Part shown: positions 49,341 through 57,923 of the stretch, in pieces | Layout: each line of letters starts with the position of its first letter | Position numbering within the stretch: the stretch's first letter is position 1 | Assembly (NCBI GenBank): GCA_024529925.1 | Contig: JAFEUB010000911.1 | Location: 216,001 to 280,000, forward strand | Length of the DNA stretch: 64,000 nucleotides | Source: Ophthalmolycus amberensis | Taxonomy: Eukaryota > Chordata > Actinopteri > Perciformes > Zoarcidae | Direction: 5' to 3' | Position numbers and translations under genes: made by a program | Notes under the pieces: model-generated | Seen by the model: only the letters and a program-made list of their open reading frames with translations | The model's database searches: none | What the model was told of the DNA's origin: nothing

Positions 49341-52300
49341 GTGTGTGAATGCTTAAACAAGACACAGAAAATGGAAAGTTGCTGTGGTTTTCCATGAGAC
49401 GGTCTTGATGGGTTGGCAGATGTGTTTGTAGAGGATCAGTTGAGATGCTGAGGAGCACGTTGAGTGGATAATGTCTCCCCCTGGTGGAGAGAAGTGAGGG
49501 TTTAGGTTTCCGACATAACCTGCGACCTGATTTACGGAGACAATCATTTTAAATGTATGATATTTAGGATATTTAGTTATGTTCCAGTCTAGAAGAAAAG
49601 GTCCCTCAATCAAATGAACATTCATTTAAAAACAGCAAAAGTCTTACCTTATGTATGATTCGAAAAAGCTTCTTAAAATAAATGGGATGTACGTAAAACA
49701 GGATGAGCCACAGGATGCATCTCTCATACCTCTGTGTGTGTCCCCGGCAGGGATATGCAGATGAAGAAGCGGCCCTGCAGCGGTATCGCCAGGGTGACGC
49801 CCTCCAGTCACATGGGACCCTCAACACATCCGACCTCCACCGCAGGTAACGCAGCCACTCTGTTTCGGGCTATCTCTGCTCATTTGCCTTTATTCACACA
49901 TGAGTTGACAGTGTTTCAAAATGATTCATTTGAATGTGATTAAAATGTGTCTTGTGTCCAGCGGTATGAGGCAGTGTTTGCACCGGGCAGCTCCCAGAGT
50001 CAATTTGTACAACTGTGAGACGGTCACAATGCTGAGTTTAAAACATCCTAACACGTCGGTGTATTGGAATGTGTTTCAGGAGAGCTGCGAGTGGAGGTGG
50101 ACGCTGTGCCGCACCATCACCCCGTCTCGACAGACAGCAGCTCGTCCTCAGGCTACTCCAGCTCTCCCTGCTCCCCCCGAACGCCACTCTGCTGTGACTA
50201 CACCTTCGACAGGACCAGAGACATTCACAGGCGTACGTTTTCTCACAGAACTACTGAATTATCACAGAGGGATAGTCCTCGAAAAAAAGGACAGAGGCCG
50301 GATCAAGTTCTTCAATGCAACAGCTTGAAAGTGGTGTTAGTGACAACTGAGTAAAACATTTTAAAAATCAAGCTGTTCATATTGAATATGTGGAATTCAG
50401 ACAGCAAAATTTAAGATGAAAGATTCAAACATAATCAATCAATCAGACCTTTTCTAATTCTGCAGCTTTACCTTTTACGATGTTAACCGCTCTGAGACCC
50501 AACTAATCAATCCATCGAGAAAGAAATATTTCTGAGATTGTGTACTTTTTCTTGATACCTAACTTAACTTATACTGTTGCGATATGACATTCAGTTCCAA
50601 CAGATTTGCACACACACACACACACACATTGGCATGGCAAATCACTTTAAACACACCATCGTGTTTCTGTGTTCCAGGTGTGTTGGGTTCGGACGCAGCA
50701 GGAGGGGGTCCAGAGAAGGACCGGTCCTGTCTCTTCATCCTGAACTCCAGCGGCCCGACAGGCTCCAGTCGCCCCACAGCCCAGGTCCTACCTGTCCAAA
50801 CCGACCCAGCCCCTCTCCACCCTCCCTCCTGCTCCTCCCACCTCCCCCTCGGCCTCCCGCAGTCTCCTTACCACCCGCAGGCCAGTTACCCCCAGACCCT
50901 GCTCTCCCCGGTCTCAAACCTAGCACGCATCCTGAGTTCCCCCCGTAAGCCCAGGCCCCCTCCGCTGTGCACAGAGGACAGGACTAAGCCGCTGGGCTCG
51001 GGCCCGCCTGTAGCCGGGGCAGGCTTCCCGTCGGGGCTCAGTGTGGGGATGGAGGTGAGGCTGGAGAGCCTGTTCCCTGGGCTGAACATGGACGGCTCCT
51101 CCGCACTCCAGGACTCGCTGGTTTGCCGCGGCCTGGCGGGAGCTGCCGTGGGTCTCATGGTGGAGACCAGTTCTGCTCTAACCTCCACCTCCAACAGCCT
51201 CCACCACGTCTCTCACCCCCCACTGCACTTCCATCTCTCGTCCTCTTCATCCCCTTCTCCATCTGGGTACTACTCCTACCCACCTACTTCTTTCTCCTCT
51301 TCCTGTCCCTCCACAAAATCTGGCAGCTCCAGTAGTGGTGGTGGCGGCTTTGTTCCCATGGCAACCGCAAGCAGCGTTCCCGTAGCTACGGTGCCCGGCA
51401 ACACGTACTTCCCGGCCCAGCCTCCCTCTAGCCCCTCCCCTTCCCCCTCCACTGGCTCTTCATTGGATCAAGGTTCAGGTCACACCGCCTCCATGTGTGT
51501 TTGCAGCTCCTGCGGTTGTCGGGGTAACTGTGGCGCCTACGGGGCGTTGCCTGGATACACGGCGGCCGGCTACCTGCAGCCGTTCAGCCCCTCCCTCTTC
51601 ACCCTCGGTCCTCTGCTCCACCTCAGCCCCCTGATCGCCTCGTCCAGCGCCGCCGGCAACGGAGCCACGCCCTTCTCCTACCCGATGATGCTGCCTCCGC
51701 CCCTCTACCGCCAGAGCCCTGTGTCACATGACCAGCCGCAGGGCTTTGCCTTCTACCAGCCTCACGGCATCGTGGGGAATGGAGGCCAGAAGCGGGCCGC
51801 AGGTAACGTGTCCTGTTACAACTGCGGTGCCAACGGACACAGAGCAGAGGAATGCAAACAGCCCGCCATGGATTCAGCACAGCAAGGTGAGTGAACAAAG
51901 GAAGGGAACTAGTGATTCAATATTAATCAACTAAAGTTCCATTATAGAATATCTTTATTGTTGGAATGCTGTTAAGCAACTATTGTTCTTCGAATCTTTA
52001 TTCAACTTCTTCTATTTCTTCCGTCCCACCTCTTCTTCTCCTTCATTTTTTAAGCTACAGAAACCATTCAACTATCAAAATGTTCAGCTCTTTCACCAGA
52101 GGGGTGCTATGACTTTTCATATTTCTAACCTTTAAACTTTTTGAATTATTAAGCTTTTTATTTTCAATGGGATCTCTATGGAGAATATTTTCAAATCCTC
52201 TTAAACTTCTTCAACTTTCAAATCCTTCAACTTCCTTATACTTTCAGCTACAGACACCATTTCAACTTTCAAATGTTGAGAAAACCCTTAACTATTGCCA

Positions 52301-52946
52301 CATGATTCAGTTTTTTTGATATCTTTTAAACTTTTTGAACTGCAGCAATTTAACTTTTATGATTTTTCAGCCCTTTTCTGACTTTATAATGGGTGTGTAT
52401 TGCGCAGCTTAGAGTGCGTGATGTCACCGCTAGAGTGAAGAGCAGCTTGAGATTCTTGTGAAAAAAACATTTGTATTTTACCACTGTGTCCACAATCTTC
52501 ACTCTTCATGCATAATTTCTGGATGTAGAAGTAGCTAATATTGTCCTTGTCGTAGAAAAATTACTGTGGAATCCCACAGATTTCCACATTTGACACGGAA
52601 GCCGTTAATTGAGAGGAAAACCAACTTTCTGCTCCATAGAGACCAATGTTAAATTTTGCTTCAAAAACATCTTCCACAGAACACGGTACTCCATTTCTAG
52701 ATCGCCAGTTAAGCCACATTTTTTACACTACAGACACAATTTTTACAGGATCTGTTCTTCAACTCATCCTTCCTCGCACTTATTAATATCGGAGCAATAG
52801 GAGCCACGGTTATGGGAGTTTTGATGATTTGTTTGAGAGGTGTTTCCCTGTTTTATCTCCATGAAATGGCTTCAGGCACACAGGTGTTTGTGATTGAGCC
52901 AATTAGTGATGTTGATAAACACACACTCACAGACACACATGCACTC

Positions 52947-52991
<45 letters not shown>

Positions 52992-52995
52992 TCTC

Positions 52996-53034
<39 letters not shown>

Positions 53035-54950
53035 CAGTCATTCAGGTCTTAGAGACTTTTAGAGGACCCCCCCCCCCCCCACACACACACACCCCATTTC
53101 AAAATAAAAGCCCCAAAGAGTGAATTCTAATTGAAATGCTTGTGATGAAGCCAGGCATTTAATAACCTCTGCTTATGTGTGTCAGACATTATGATTGTCT
53201 CCTCTCCCCCTCTCCCCCCCCACCCAGCACCACCCTTTCAAAATAAAAGCCCCATGGATTAACTGTATTTAAACAAGCTCAAAATTAGGCTTTTTTGTTT
53301 AAAAAATGAATGCTCTTACTAATACTGCGACAACTACTACTGCTGCTGCTAATATAGTATTACTACTACTGCTACTACTACTTCTACTATAACTTTTGCT
53401 GTTGCTACTATTACTACTACTGCTACTGCTACCATCAATATTATTACTACCACTACTGCTATTACTACCACTACTACTATTACTTATACGACAACTGCTA
53501 CTACTACTACTGCTATTCACTACTGCCTTTACTATTACTATTACTACTACTACTACTACTATTGTGATATTAAATACTACGACCAATACTACAGCTATTA
53601 CTATGACTACTGATACTACGTCTTCTACTACTTCTTCTAATTACTACTACTTCTACTACTAATAATACTTCTACTACAACTACAACTTCTACTACTACTA
53701 CTACAAATATCACTACTACTACTAGAAGTAGTTATTCTAATGCTACTAATACTTCTACTAATAATACTTCTACTACAACTTCTACTACTACAAATATCAC
53801 CACTGATGAATTTTTTAAGCCACAGAAACTGTTCAAATATCAAAATGTTCAGCTCTTTCAGCAGAGGTGTGATATGACTTTTCATATTTGTAATCTTTAA
53901 ACTTTTTGAATTATTAAGCTTTTTGCAATTTGTTTTTGAATTGGATATCTATTTTCAGCAATGTTTTGCGATTAATTTCAGTTTTCAGCATTCCAACGCA
54001 TTTTCAGCAGGAAATGCTTTTTCTAGTTAATGTTAATGATTGTAATTTCAAATTAGCAAATGTAATATTTCTTTCTCATGCATGCTTTAAATGCTCATGT
54101 TGTCAAATAGATGGTATTTATATTCCCAGTTGTATGAGTGCAAAACAAAGAATGTGTTATTCTTATTATGTAATTACCCCCAAAAATCCACACTATCAAT
54201 AAATGGCACTGTTGTTTAGACTTCAACCTTTTGTCTGGACGTGAGAGATTATTTTTGTGAGTTTACTAGACTTGGAGATTGGTCTTTGTTTTATTACCTA
54301 AAAAACTACATTTACCATAAGCGCTTGACTTTCTTTATCTAACACGCATTCATGTTTTATCTTGTACAGCTCGACTTCAGATTCTCTAATTGCTAAATAT
54401 ATTCATACAAAGTTTTATGGCTGCATTTCCAACAACTTTTTGGGATTCTTACAGACAAAGAAAGAATTCTTGTGGCTTTTGAAACAATGTCTTTGTATGT
54501 AGTGCAGCCAACAATCTATCCAAAAATACATAAGAATAGGCAGATTTCTAGAGCTACAACGATTAATCGATTAATTGTAAACTATTTTGATAATCCATTA
54601 ATTGGTTTGACTAAATAAAAAAACCTCAATCTTCTGATTCCAACCAATATTTTCTGGTTTCGCAACTCCTCTATGACAGTAAACCAAATAGCTTTGAGTT
54701 CAGGACAAAACAAGATATTTGAGGACGTCATCTTGGGCTTTGGGAAAGATTACTCGACAATGAAAATAACTGATAGTTACGGCCGTGCTGTTTTCCATCG
54801 AGCAAAGACGGTTTGACTGTGGCTCAAGCATGTACGATTTGGGCGTTGCCAGAGCTTCAACACTGCAACTGTATTTCTCTGTTGTGTTTCACAGGGATAT
54901 TTCGACTGAAGTACACTCCTCACTCTGACAGTCAGGACTCGGGGGACTAA
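30852..54950 (+). CDS. zcchc14: zcchc14, SAM and CCHC zinc-knuckle RNA-binding protein (gene-level entry; 14 exons)
   Basis: Joined exons: 30852-31346, 33610-33834, 39579-39765, 42578-42648, 42818-42889, 43192-43259, 44937-45115, 47566-47602, 47817-48192, 48368-48477, 49751-49845, 50080-50232, 50678-51886, 54895-54950. They give 1110 codons plus TAA with consistent phases. Domains: a conserved N-terminal domain (1-165), a SAM domain at about 543-605 (LDWLRRLRLHKYYPVFKQL to GAKKKLKTQLEL), a Ser/Pro-rich middle, a Cys cluster at 963-974, and a CCHC knuckle at 1069-1082. The SAM carries the basic GAKKKL helix of Smaug/Vts1-type RNA-binding SAM domains. Mammalian ZCCHC14 is known to bind CNGGN-type RNA hairpins through this domain and to recruit TENT4 poly(A) polymerases for mixed tailing and RNA stabilisation. 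Introns are small compared with human. The N-terminal exon and the C-terminal end match human ZCCHC14 strongly as I recall it. Confidence 0.92.
31347..33609 (+). other. zcchc14 intron 1
   Basis: The intron runs from GTGAGA at 31347 to TTGTTGCAG at 33609. It contains the dispersed repeat copy at 33270-33325. A segment at 32510-32740 (TAACAGCTGATAACGCTGCC, CACCGTTAGCTCTGTCAGCA) resembles the inside of the MITE at 44168-44700. No other gene is seen. Confidence 0.8.
33270..33325 (+). repeat. Dispersed repeat, partner of 2920-2974
   Basis: This segment matches the reverse complement of 2920-2974 over about 55 bases with a few differences. Confidence 0.6.
33610..33834 (+). CDS. zcchc14: zcchc14 exon 2 (polyglycine and Cys/His-rich)
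   Basis: The exon has 75 codons, phase 0 at both ends (TTGCAG|GTG and AAG|GTAGGG). It encodes nine consecutive Gly from a (GGA)n run, a His/Pro-rich stretch, and a Cys/His-rich end (CLPPSACQPCHTHCTCWHK). Human ZCCHC14 has a Gly run and a CPACHK element at the same place as I recall, which supports the exon although the sequence is low-complexity. Confidence 0.8.
34156..34683. mobile_element. TTAA-flanked MITE (piggyBac-like)
   Basis: The left end is TTAA (34156-34159) then AGGAATACTTCACC. The right end is GTGAGTAATTGATG, ATGGTCATTTTGTGTTCC and TTTAAG, with TTAA at 34680-34683. The ends form an imperfect inverted repeat (AAAGGAA versus TTCCTTT). TTAA target duplications are typical of piggyBac-type elements. 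No coding sequence is present. Confidence 0.65.
35886..35980 (+). repeat. (GT)n and (CT)n microsatellites
   Basis: A GT run of about 40 bases at 35886-35925 leads into CTCTCTCTC. A second CT run lies at 35960-35978. Confidence 0.9.
37195..37503 (+). mobile_element. LINE 3' end fragment
   Basis: The + strand reads CACCTCTTCAAGAAGGCCTA (coding LFKKAY, typical of the end of a LINE ORF2). An AT-rich 3' UTR and the tail GTAAGTCGCTTTGGATAAAA, GCGTCTGCTAAATGACTG and (TAATG)n follow. The tail is the same as that of the SINE at 3973-4177. Confidence 0.7.
38363..38408. repeat. Perfect inverted repeat (21-bp stem, 4-base loop)
   Basis: The left arm is 38363-38383 and the right arm 38388-38408. They are exact reverse complements around the loop CGAT. 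The arms begin AATAGATTTGTTATTACTGG. The loop is too short for a typical microRNA precursor. Confidence 0.9.
39579..39765 (+). CDS. zcchc14: zcchc14 exon 3 (Pro-rich)
   Basis: The acceptor CTCTCCAG ends at 39578. The exon enters in phase 0 and encodes SQTREAGTVSGVTVGRRD, then a Pro-rich stretch, ending PTKNLTK. The donor AAAA|GTACTT leaves phase 1, which fits exon 4. Human ZCCHC14 has a similar short motif (TPRTEAPVSSVS) after CHK. An alternative donor at GGGCAG|GTCCAG (39724) would end in phase 0 and break the frame into exon 4. Confidence 0.75.
39766..42577 (+). other. zcchc14 intron 3
   Basis: The intron has GT microsatellites at 39818-39852, 40004-40034 and 41296-41346. The segment 40560-41000 looks like a dispersed repeat but has no defined ends. 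Nothing coding is recognised. Confidence 0.75.
42578..42648 (+). CDS. zcchc14: zcchc14 exon 4
   Basis: This 71-base exon lies between CTCTTTCAG and CTCGAG|GTGGGT. It enters in phase 1 and leaves in phase 0. It encodes LIERVVLRGVTHPSEDTSEY and VLE, aligning with the human segment VEKIDLKGLSHTKND. Confidence 0.85.
42818..42889 (+). CDS. zcchc14: zcchc14 exon 5
   Basis: Twenty-four codons lie between CCTCCAG and ACCCAG|GTCAGT, phase 0 at both ends. The product ASWSDGLVSSVVRTRQEVME continues to LLTQ. It aligns with the human segment VLWSDSSITSVTKSSSEVTE. Confidence 0.88.
43192..43259 (+). CDS. zcchc14: zcchc14 exon 6
   Basis: The acceptor is CTCTCTAAG (AAG rather than CAG) and the donor CCCCAG|GTTAGT. 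The product is LSQAFPDDAVEKFFPQSIEL, then DP, with phase 2 at the end. It matches the human CQLYPEENLEKLIPCL segment. Confidence 0.86.
43400..44155 (+). mobile_element. LINE 3' fragment (decayed reverse transcriptase end)
   Basis: Decayed + strand coding shows CLVKTTVLPILDYGDVIYRS-like sequence at about 43455-43525, IRFVTGAPSNTHHCSLY at about 43580-43620, and SNFINTVIPKVRTAFGHFSF at about 43775-43835. These are typical of the C-terminal region of a non-LTR reverse transcriptase. The 3' end has AATGAGAACTGGTTCTCAAT, a tail common in fish LINEs, and ends AAATAAATAAATA. It lies in zcchc14 intron 6. Confidence 0.7.
44168..44700. mobile_element. MITE with 12-bp perfect terminal inverted repeat
   Basis: GGCTGGGTATCG at 44168-44179 is the exact reverse complement of CGATACCCAGCC at 44689-44700. 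Subterminal sequence alternates CCAGTACC and CCAATACC. No transposase is encoded. The flanking bases do not show an obvious 8-bp duplication. Probably hAT-like, from memory of similar fish elements. Confidence 0.75.
44937..45115 (+). CDS. zcchc14: zcchc14 exon 7
   Basis: The exon lies between GCGCCCAG and TTCTA|GTAAGT (a consensus donor). It encodes CLTVLPCHVLQHHSVQLFFT, then a Ser/Pro-rich tail. It aligns with the human LASLPSHVLKNDHVRRFLST. The phase-2 entry completes an Arg codon across the junction. It leaves in phase 1. Confidence 0.87.
46225..46550 (-). pseudogene. IS630/Tc1-like transposase C-terminal remnant (DDE_3 type)
   Basis: Two overlapping - strand frames together give the C-terminal end of a DDE_3-type transposase. 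One frame reads LFLPAYSPFLKFIKELFSSW and KWKVLTP. The other reads DQMSLFDAMHAGCLETSAED and CQGWIRPAKRLFPQMSQR. A frame change lies between them. These blocks match a transposase family common in fish genomes, where the order is LPAYSPFLNPIE followed by CQGWIRHARRFFPRC. The glutamate of PIEE appears altered (FIKE keeps one E). The catalytic N-terminal part is absent. Confidence 0.7.
46541..46640. repeat. Dispersed repeat fragment (hAT/MITE-like)
   Basis: CCCCTTCTTAGTCAACGAAT and CCTAGTAGACTAAGATTTCT resemble a common fish MITE family from memory. The ends are not resolved. Confidence 0.4.
47566..47602 (+). CDS. zcchc14: zcchc14 exon 8 (37-base microexon)
   Basis: The acceptor GTCCCTCAG ends at 47565 and the donor is ACAG|GTGAGT. 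It enters in phase 1 and leaves in phase 2, encoding NLGCVVQHRGAN. The strong splice signals and the phase fit with exon 9 at 47817 support it. The short product has no clear human counterpart, so it could be an alternative exon. Confidence 0.6.
47603..47816 (+). other. zcchc14 intron 8 (small, pyrimidine-rich)
   Basis: This 214-base intron includes a (CAT)n run at 47636-47660 and a long pyrimidine tract (47757-47810) before CATCCCCAG. A second acceptor at CTCTCAG (47692) would extend exon 9 upstream but places the SAM region out of frame after exon 8. Confidence 0.6.
47817..48192 (+). CDS. zcchc14: zcchc14 exon 9 (start of SAM domain)
   Basis: With the acceptor at 47816 the exon joins exon 8 in phase 2 and encodes residues 445-570. 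The first part is Ser/Pro/His/Gln-rich (SHSHSQSLSYPQSHSLSRSQ). The end is the first half of the SAM domain: EQNGILDWLRRLRLHKYY, then PVFKQLTMEE. The donor is GAGGAG|GTGGGT, phase 0. The 3' part is certain from its match to ZCCHC14; the exact 5' end is inferred from phase. Confidence 0.85.
48368..48477 (+). CDS. zcchc14: zcchc14 exon 10 (second half of SAM domain)
   Basis: The acceptor is CACCTTCAG. The product FLALTEEDLNKYDLTQGAKK, then KLKTQLEL, completes the SAM domain with its basic RNA-binding helix start (GAKKKL). The exon ends CAAAA|GTCAGT in phase 2, giving QKDMQMKKRPC with exon 11. The exon carries a 21-bp tandem duplication (TQLELQK then TQLEIQK). Confidence 0.92.
48478..49750 (+). 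other. zcchc14 intron 10
   Basis: The intron contains GT runs at 49301-49346. No other feature is recognised. Confidence 0.8.
49751..49845 (+). CDS. zcchc14: zcchc14 exon 11
   Basis: The exon lies between CCCCGGCAG and CCGCAG|GTAACG. It encodes DMQMKKRPCSGIARVTPSSH, then MGPSTHPTSTAG, matching the human SSGVARVPPTSHVGPV segment. It enters in phase 2 and leaves in phase 1. Confidence 0.9.
50080..50232 (+). CDS. zcchc14: zcchc14 exon 12
   Basis: The exon lies between GTGTTTCAG and CAGGC|GTACGT. It encodes ELRVEVDAVPHHHPVSTDSS, then a Ser-rich stretch and CCDYTFDRTRDIHR. It aligns with the human AELRVEVEQPHHQLP segment. Phase 1 at both ends. Confidence 0.9.
50678..51886 (+). CDS. zcchc14: zcchc14 exon 13 (large; Cys cluster and CCHC zinc knuckle)
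   Basis: The 1209-base exon lies between GTGTTCCAG and CAAG|GTGAGT. It opens VLGSDAAGGGPEKDRSC and includes SRPTAQVLPVQT, shared with human. A Ser/Pro-rich, probably disordered region follows, then the Cys cluster CVCSSCGCRGNC (residues 963-974, bases 51496-51531). After a hydrophobic, Tyr/Pro-rich segment comes the CCHC knuckle CYNCGANGHRAEEC (residues 1069-1082, bases 51814-51855), with C-X2-C-X4-H-X4-C spacing intact. Such knuckles bind single-stranded RNA. Confidence 0.94.
52945..53030 (+). repeat. (CTCACT)n and (CT)n microsatellite
   Basis: CTCACT hexamers pass into a pure CT run. Confidence 0.9.
53316..53804 (+). repeat. Imperfect (ACT)n trinucleotide array
   Basis: About 490 bases consist mainly of ACT/TAC units with GCT, TTC, ATT and CAA variants. 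The open frames on both strands are Leu-rich or Ser-rich by-products. Confidence 0.9.
54551..54783. mobile_element. MITE-like element with ATTAATCGATTAATT ends
   Basis: The left end is GAGCTACAACGATTAATCGA, TTAATTG. The right end is GACAATGAAAATAACTGATA, GTTAC, a decayed inverted copy. Internal GACAAAACAAGATATTTGAG and GACGTCATCTTGGGCTTTGG match a common fish repeat from memory. Confidence 0.65.
54895..54950 (+). CDS. zcchc14: zcchc14 last coding exon
   Basis: The acceptor GTTTCACAG ends at 54894. Phase-1 entry gives GIFRLKYTPHSDSQDSGD and TAA at 54948-54950. It matches the human C-terminus FRLKYAPPAESLDSTD. Confidence 0.93.
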
Positions 54951-57923
54951 CCAGCGGTGTGGATTTGAACTGTCATACTCCTGACACAACTGTACCTCAT
55001 GTTCCTGCTGAAGCCGGCAGGCGGCCGCCGCAGACAGCCCGCCTCGGGGGACGACGAGGCAACGCGAGTCTGATCAAAAGACCGAAGGACTGGAGGAGCA
55101 GACCCATTGCTTCTATCGGAACTCTTTCTACAGAGAGATGAGAGGACGGAAAAGAAACAGATTGGCGAGAAGAGGGGAGCGCTTGTCGCGGCCCGTGTTT
55201 TTTTTTTTTTGTCAGATTAGCTTTCATCCTTCCTCGGTTCTCCACGAATACAAAGCCGGAGATTTGTAAACTCTGCCTCGCTTCATTTCAGAGACGTGGC
55301 CGGAACTCTGCCTGTCATGTTACTACCCATGGTGCAGCAGTACAACCGTACAGTCCCAAAATCTGCCTCCCAGCTGAATGACTCAGCATTTATAGTTCAC
55401 AAACCAAAGACACAGCACTCCAGTATCCTAACAACGTCCTGGGCACTGAGGCAAGTTCACTTCTAGTCTCCAATCATGACGGACAGGACACCTTGGATGT
55501 ATGCCCAGCACCAGTGTTGTCTTCCCTTTTGATTATACGTGCTGGTATATATTGACACTTAAAAAAATAGCTGTTTTGTACAGTAGAGTCCAGTTGCAAG
55601 AGCTGTGTTCCAGTTCGTGCTGCATACTATTTATAGAGTATAGACTAATGTTTAGAGTATATTGTTTTTGCAGCTAGAAGTCAACCAAATTTGTTTTTCA
55701 TTTTATACCAACAGGAAATGTTGCAATATGCTCTGCAATATGCTCTGAGCAAAAGCAAAGTCCGACTTTAGAGCACAACTGCCAATTAAAGTCCTCAAAG
55801 AGAAGCTTAACTACCCCCTTGCAATTGCATTTCTGTGCAGCTGTGAGCAGTTCCTGTACTTCCTTTGAGCATTGGATTGTGGGAGAATTGTGTCCATCAA
55901 CAGCACACGATTTTGAGTATACTGTTCCCACTACATACTCAAAACCTGCTTAAGATTAAGGTTTGCCGTTAGTATTTGGGACCTTTCGGCTGTATCGCTT
56001 TCTTGCACATTCTCCTAGAAGGCGAGTTAAAAAAAGAGAAAAAAACTGTCACTTTAACCCTGTGTACCCTGTGGTACCTTTTTTATTTAACCACTTATAG
56101 TACTACAGAGGTCAACAGTGAGTGTGTTTGCGGGGACATGAATGATCCATTTATGATTGTGTTTTTTGGGTATCCCATTTCAATGTTTGATCGTGTAAAC
56201 GCCATATACCGTTTCCAGAAACCGGGACAAGCCCTTATCCTGTTTATGAGACGAATATGCTAACTGGAGTACTCCGAAAGAAACCGGCATACTGGAAAAG
56301 AAAAGTAAAGCAGCTAAAACATGGCATTTATATGAACCGTATCCCGGTTATCGTGCGCCGCCGAATATCTGTCGCAAGTGCGGATCCGGCCAAGTGATGT
56401 AACAGAAATGCAGTCGATGGCGGCAGAGAAAGCGCCTCACTTCAGGAGCGCCGAAGAAACAAGTTTGTCTTTCGGTGATAAAAATGGGCGTGTTTATCAT
56501 GTATACAGGGATATGAATAACCTGATTGGTCTGTGCTCGTGTGAACATCTGGATCTGATAATATCTGAGATAATCCTCATGAGTGGATAATCCATGTCCA
56601 TGTCAACACAGTCACTGACTTGTTGAACGGCTCCGGTTTCGGAAGTGAAATTCCCATTCATTCACTCAATGGATGTTTCAGAACATCCTGATGAAAAGAG
56701 TTTTAAACTTGAGAGAAAGCCAACCAACTACGACGTGAATCGTGGCCAAAAAACTGTATATTATTATTTTAAGAGTGAAGGAACTTTTCATTGCATAAAC
56801 CATTGGGAATGGCGCTCGTCGCCTTTGGAAACTCACCGAAAGCTTTTAAGCTAACCATGGTTGATCTAAATTGAAGACAGCTTTAGTTTACCACAATGTT
56901 ACTTCTCCATGACATTGCAAATAAAAGATATCATCCAGACTTGTGGCTTCTACAGGAGCATCTGCATCACGATGTCATAGCATATACCAAATACTGATCC
57001 TCTATAAACCAAGACAATCAGAATGCACGCTAAATGTTTTCAGAAACTCTTCTTGTCAGTACGGAATAACTTTGAATGTTCAGATCACACCTGTGTCGGA
57101 CATTTCAAAAGTGTTGTTTTCTGTTAAGTTCGGTGGTGTTTCTTTTCTTTTTTTTATGTTGTTGATGTAAGTGAATTAAGATTGAGGGGACGTCAACTTG
57201 TTCTCACTCCTGGAGAGGTGGATCTGACTCTTTTTGTAATTAATACAGTATGTACAGTCTTTATGCAAAACACATTTCAGGACTGTTAAAATTGGAACGA
57301 GTCTAAGTAAGTTGGAAAATGTTTCGCAGTGTATTCAAGACTCTGAGTGAGTGAGTCCCTGGGCAGGACCCAGAGCTTTATAGACACGAGGACAGCTGGT
57401 CCTTCAGATGAAACTCTACCTGTGCCCCTGGAGGGCACATCACAGAGACACGGGATGTTTATTTAAAATGCCAAATACTGAACATTCAGTGTGTATAACA
57501 ACTTCTGTCTGTTGTTCAAACTAATGCTTTTGTATTGTGTTGTAAAGTGACCCTTCGCTAAGTCCCGCCCATCAAAACGCAGACTGGCCAATCGTAGCGT
57601 AGAATCGGCCAGCTCTGACCAGGGTCCGACAACCTATACGGCTGAGCACCGGAGACCCTCATGCAGTCGTTTTCTTCATTATCAGGCTGGTTTAGTGGAT
57701 TTGGACCCAGTCATGGTAATGTGATGGTGATACTTGTTACCTGGAGACGTTGGAAGGAGATATACATTTTTAAAATGTCACGTTTCTACATAAAAACTTG
57801 TGGAGCTAACATTAGCACTTCATTAACTAGTGCTATCACTTATTTACTTCGCTAGCTCCTGAGGGTATACTGAACGTATACACATGCTGCTTTTGCTTTT
57901 TAATGATTGTAACAGTGAATAAA
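54951..57923 (+). other. zcchc14: zcchc14 3' UTR (extent uncertain)
   Basis: Candidate AATAAA polyadenylation signals lie at 56920-56925 and 57918-57923. ZCCHC14 transcripts have long 3' UTRs in mammals, so either is possible. Within it, 56160-56560 looks like an inserted repeat with inverted pieces, and 57545-57660 looks like another dispersed repeat; neither is resolved. No coding sequence is supported. Confidence 0.45.

Larger units (their letters stand above)
52000..54026 (+). mobile_element. Helitron-like composite (3' terminus at 54026)
   Basis: The right end shows the hairpin GCATTTTC-AGCAG-GAAATGC (53998-54017), then TTTTT and CTAG (54023-54026) before T. This is the arrangement of a Helitron 3' terminus (hairpin close to CTRR, insertion before T). 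The block AAGC(T/C)ACAGAAAC...TCAAAATGTTCAGCTCTTTC...TTTAAACTTTTTGAATTATT occurs twice, at 52044-52165 and 53811-53935. Either two related copies or a tandem element flank the middle. The 5' end (TC after A) is not located with confidence, and no Rep/helicase coding is present. Confidence 0.5.
51887..54894 (+). other. zcchc14 last intron
   Basis: The intron is made largely of repeats: a Helitron-like composite (about 52000-54026) with a trinucleotide array, (CTCACT)n/(CT)n at 52945-53030, and a MITE at 54551-54783. No exon is recognised inside it. Confidence 0.8.

Noticed and set aside
53299..53885. Ser-rich and Leu-rich frames
   Set aside because: By-products of the trinucleotide array.
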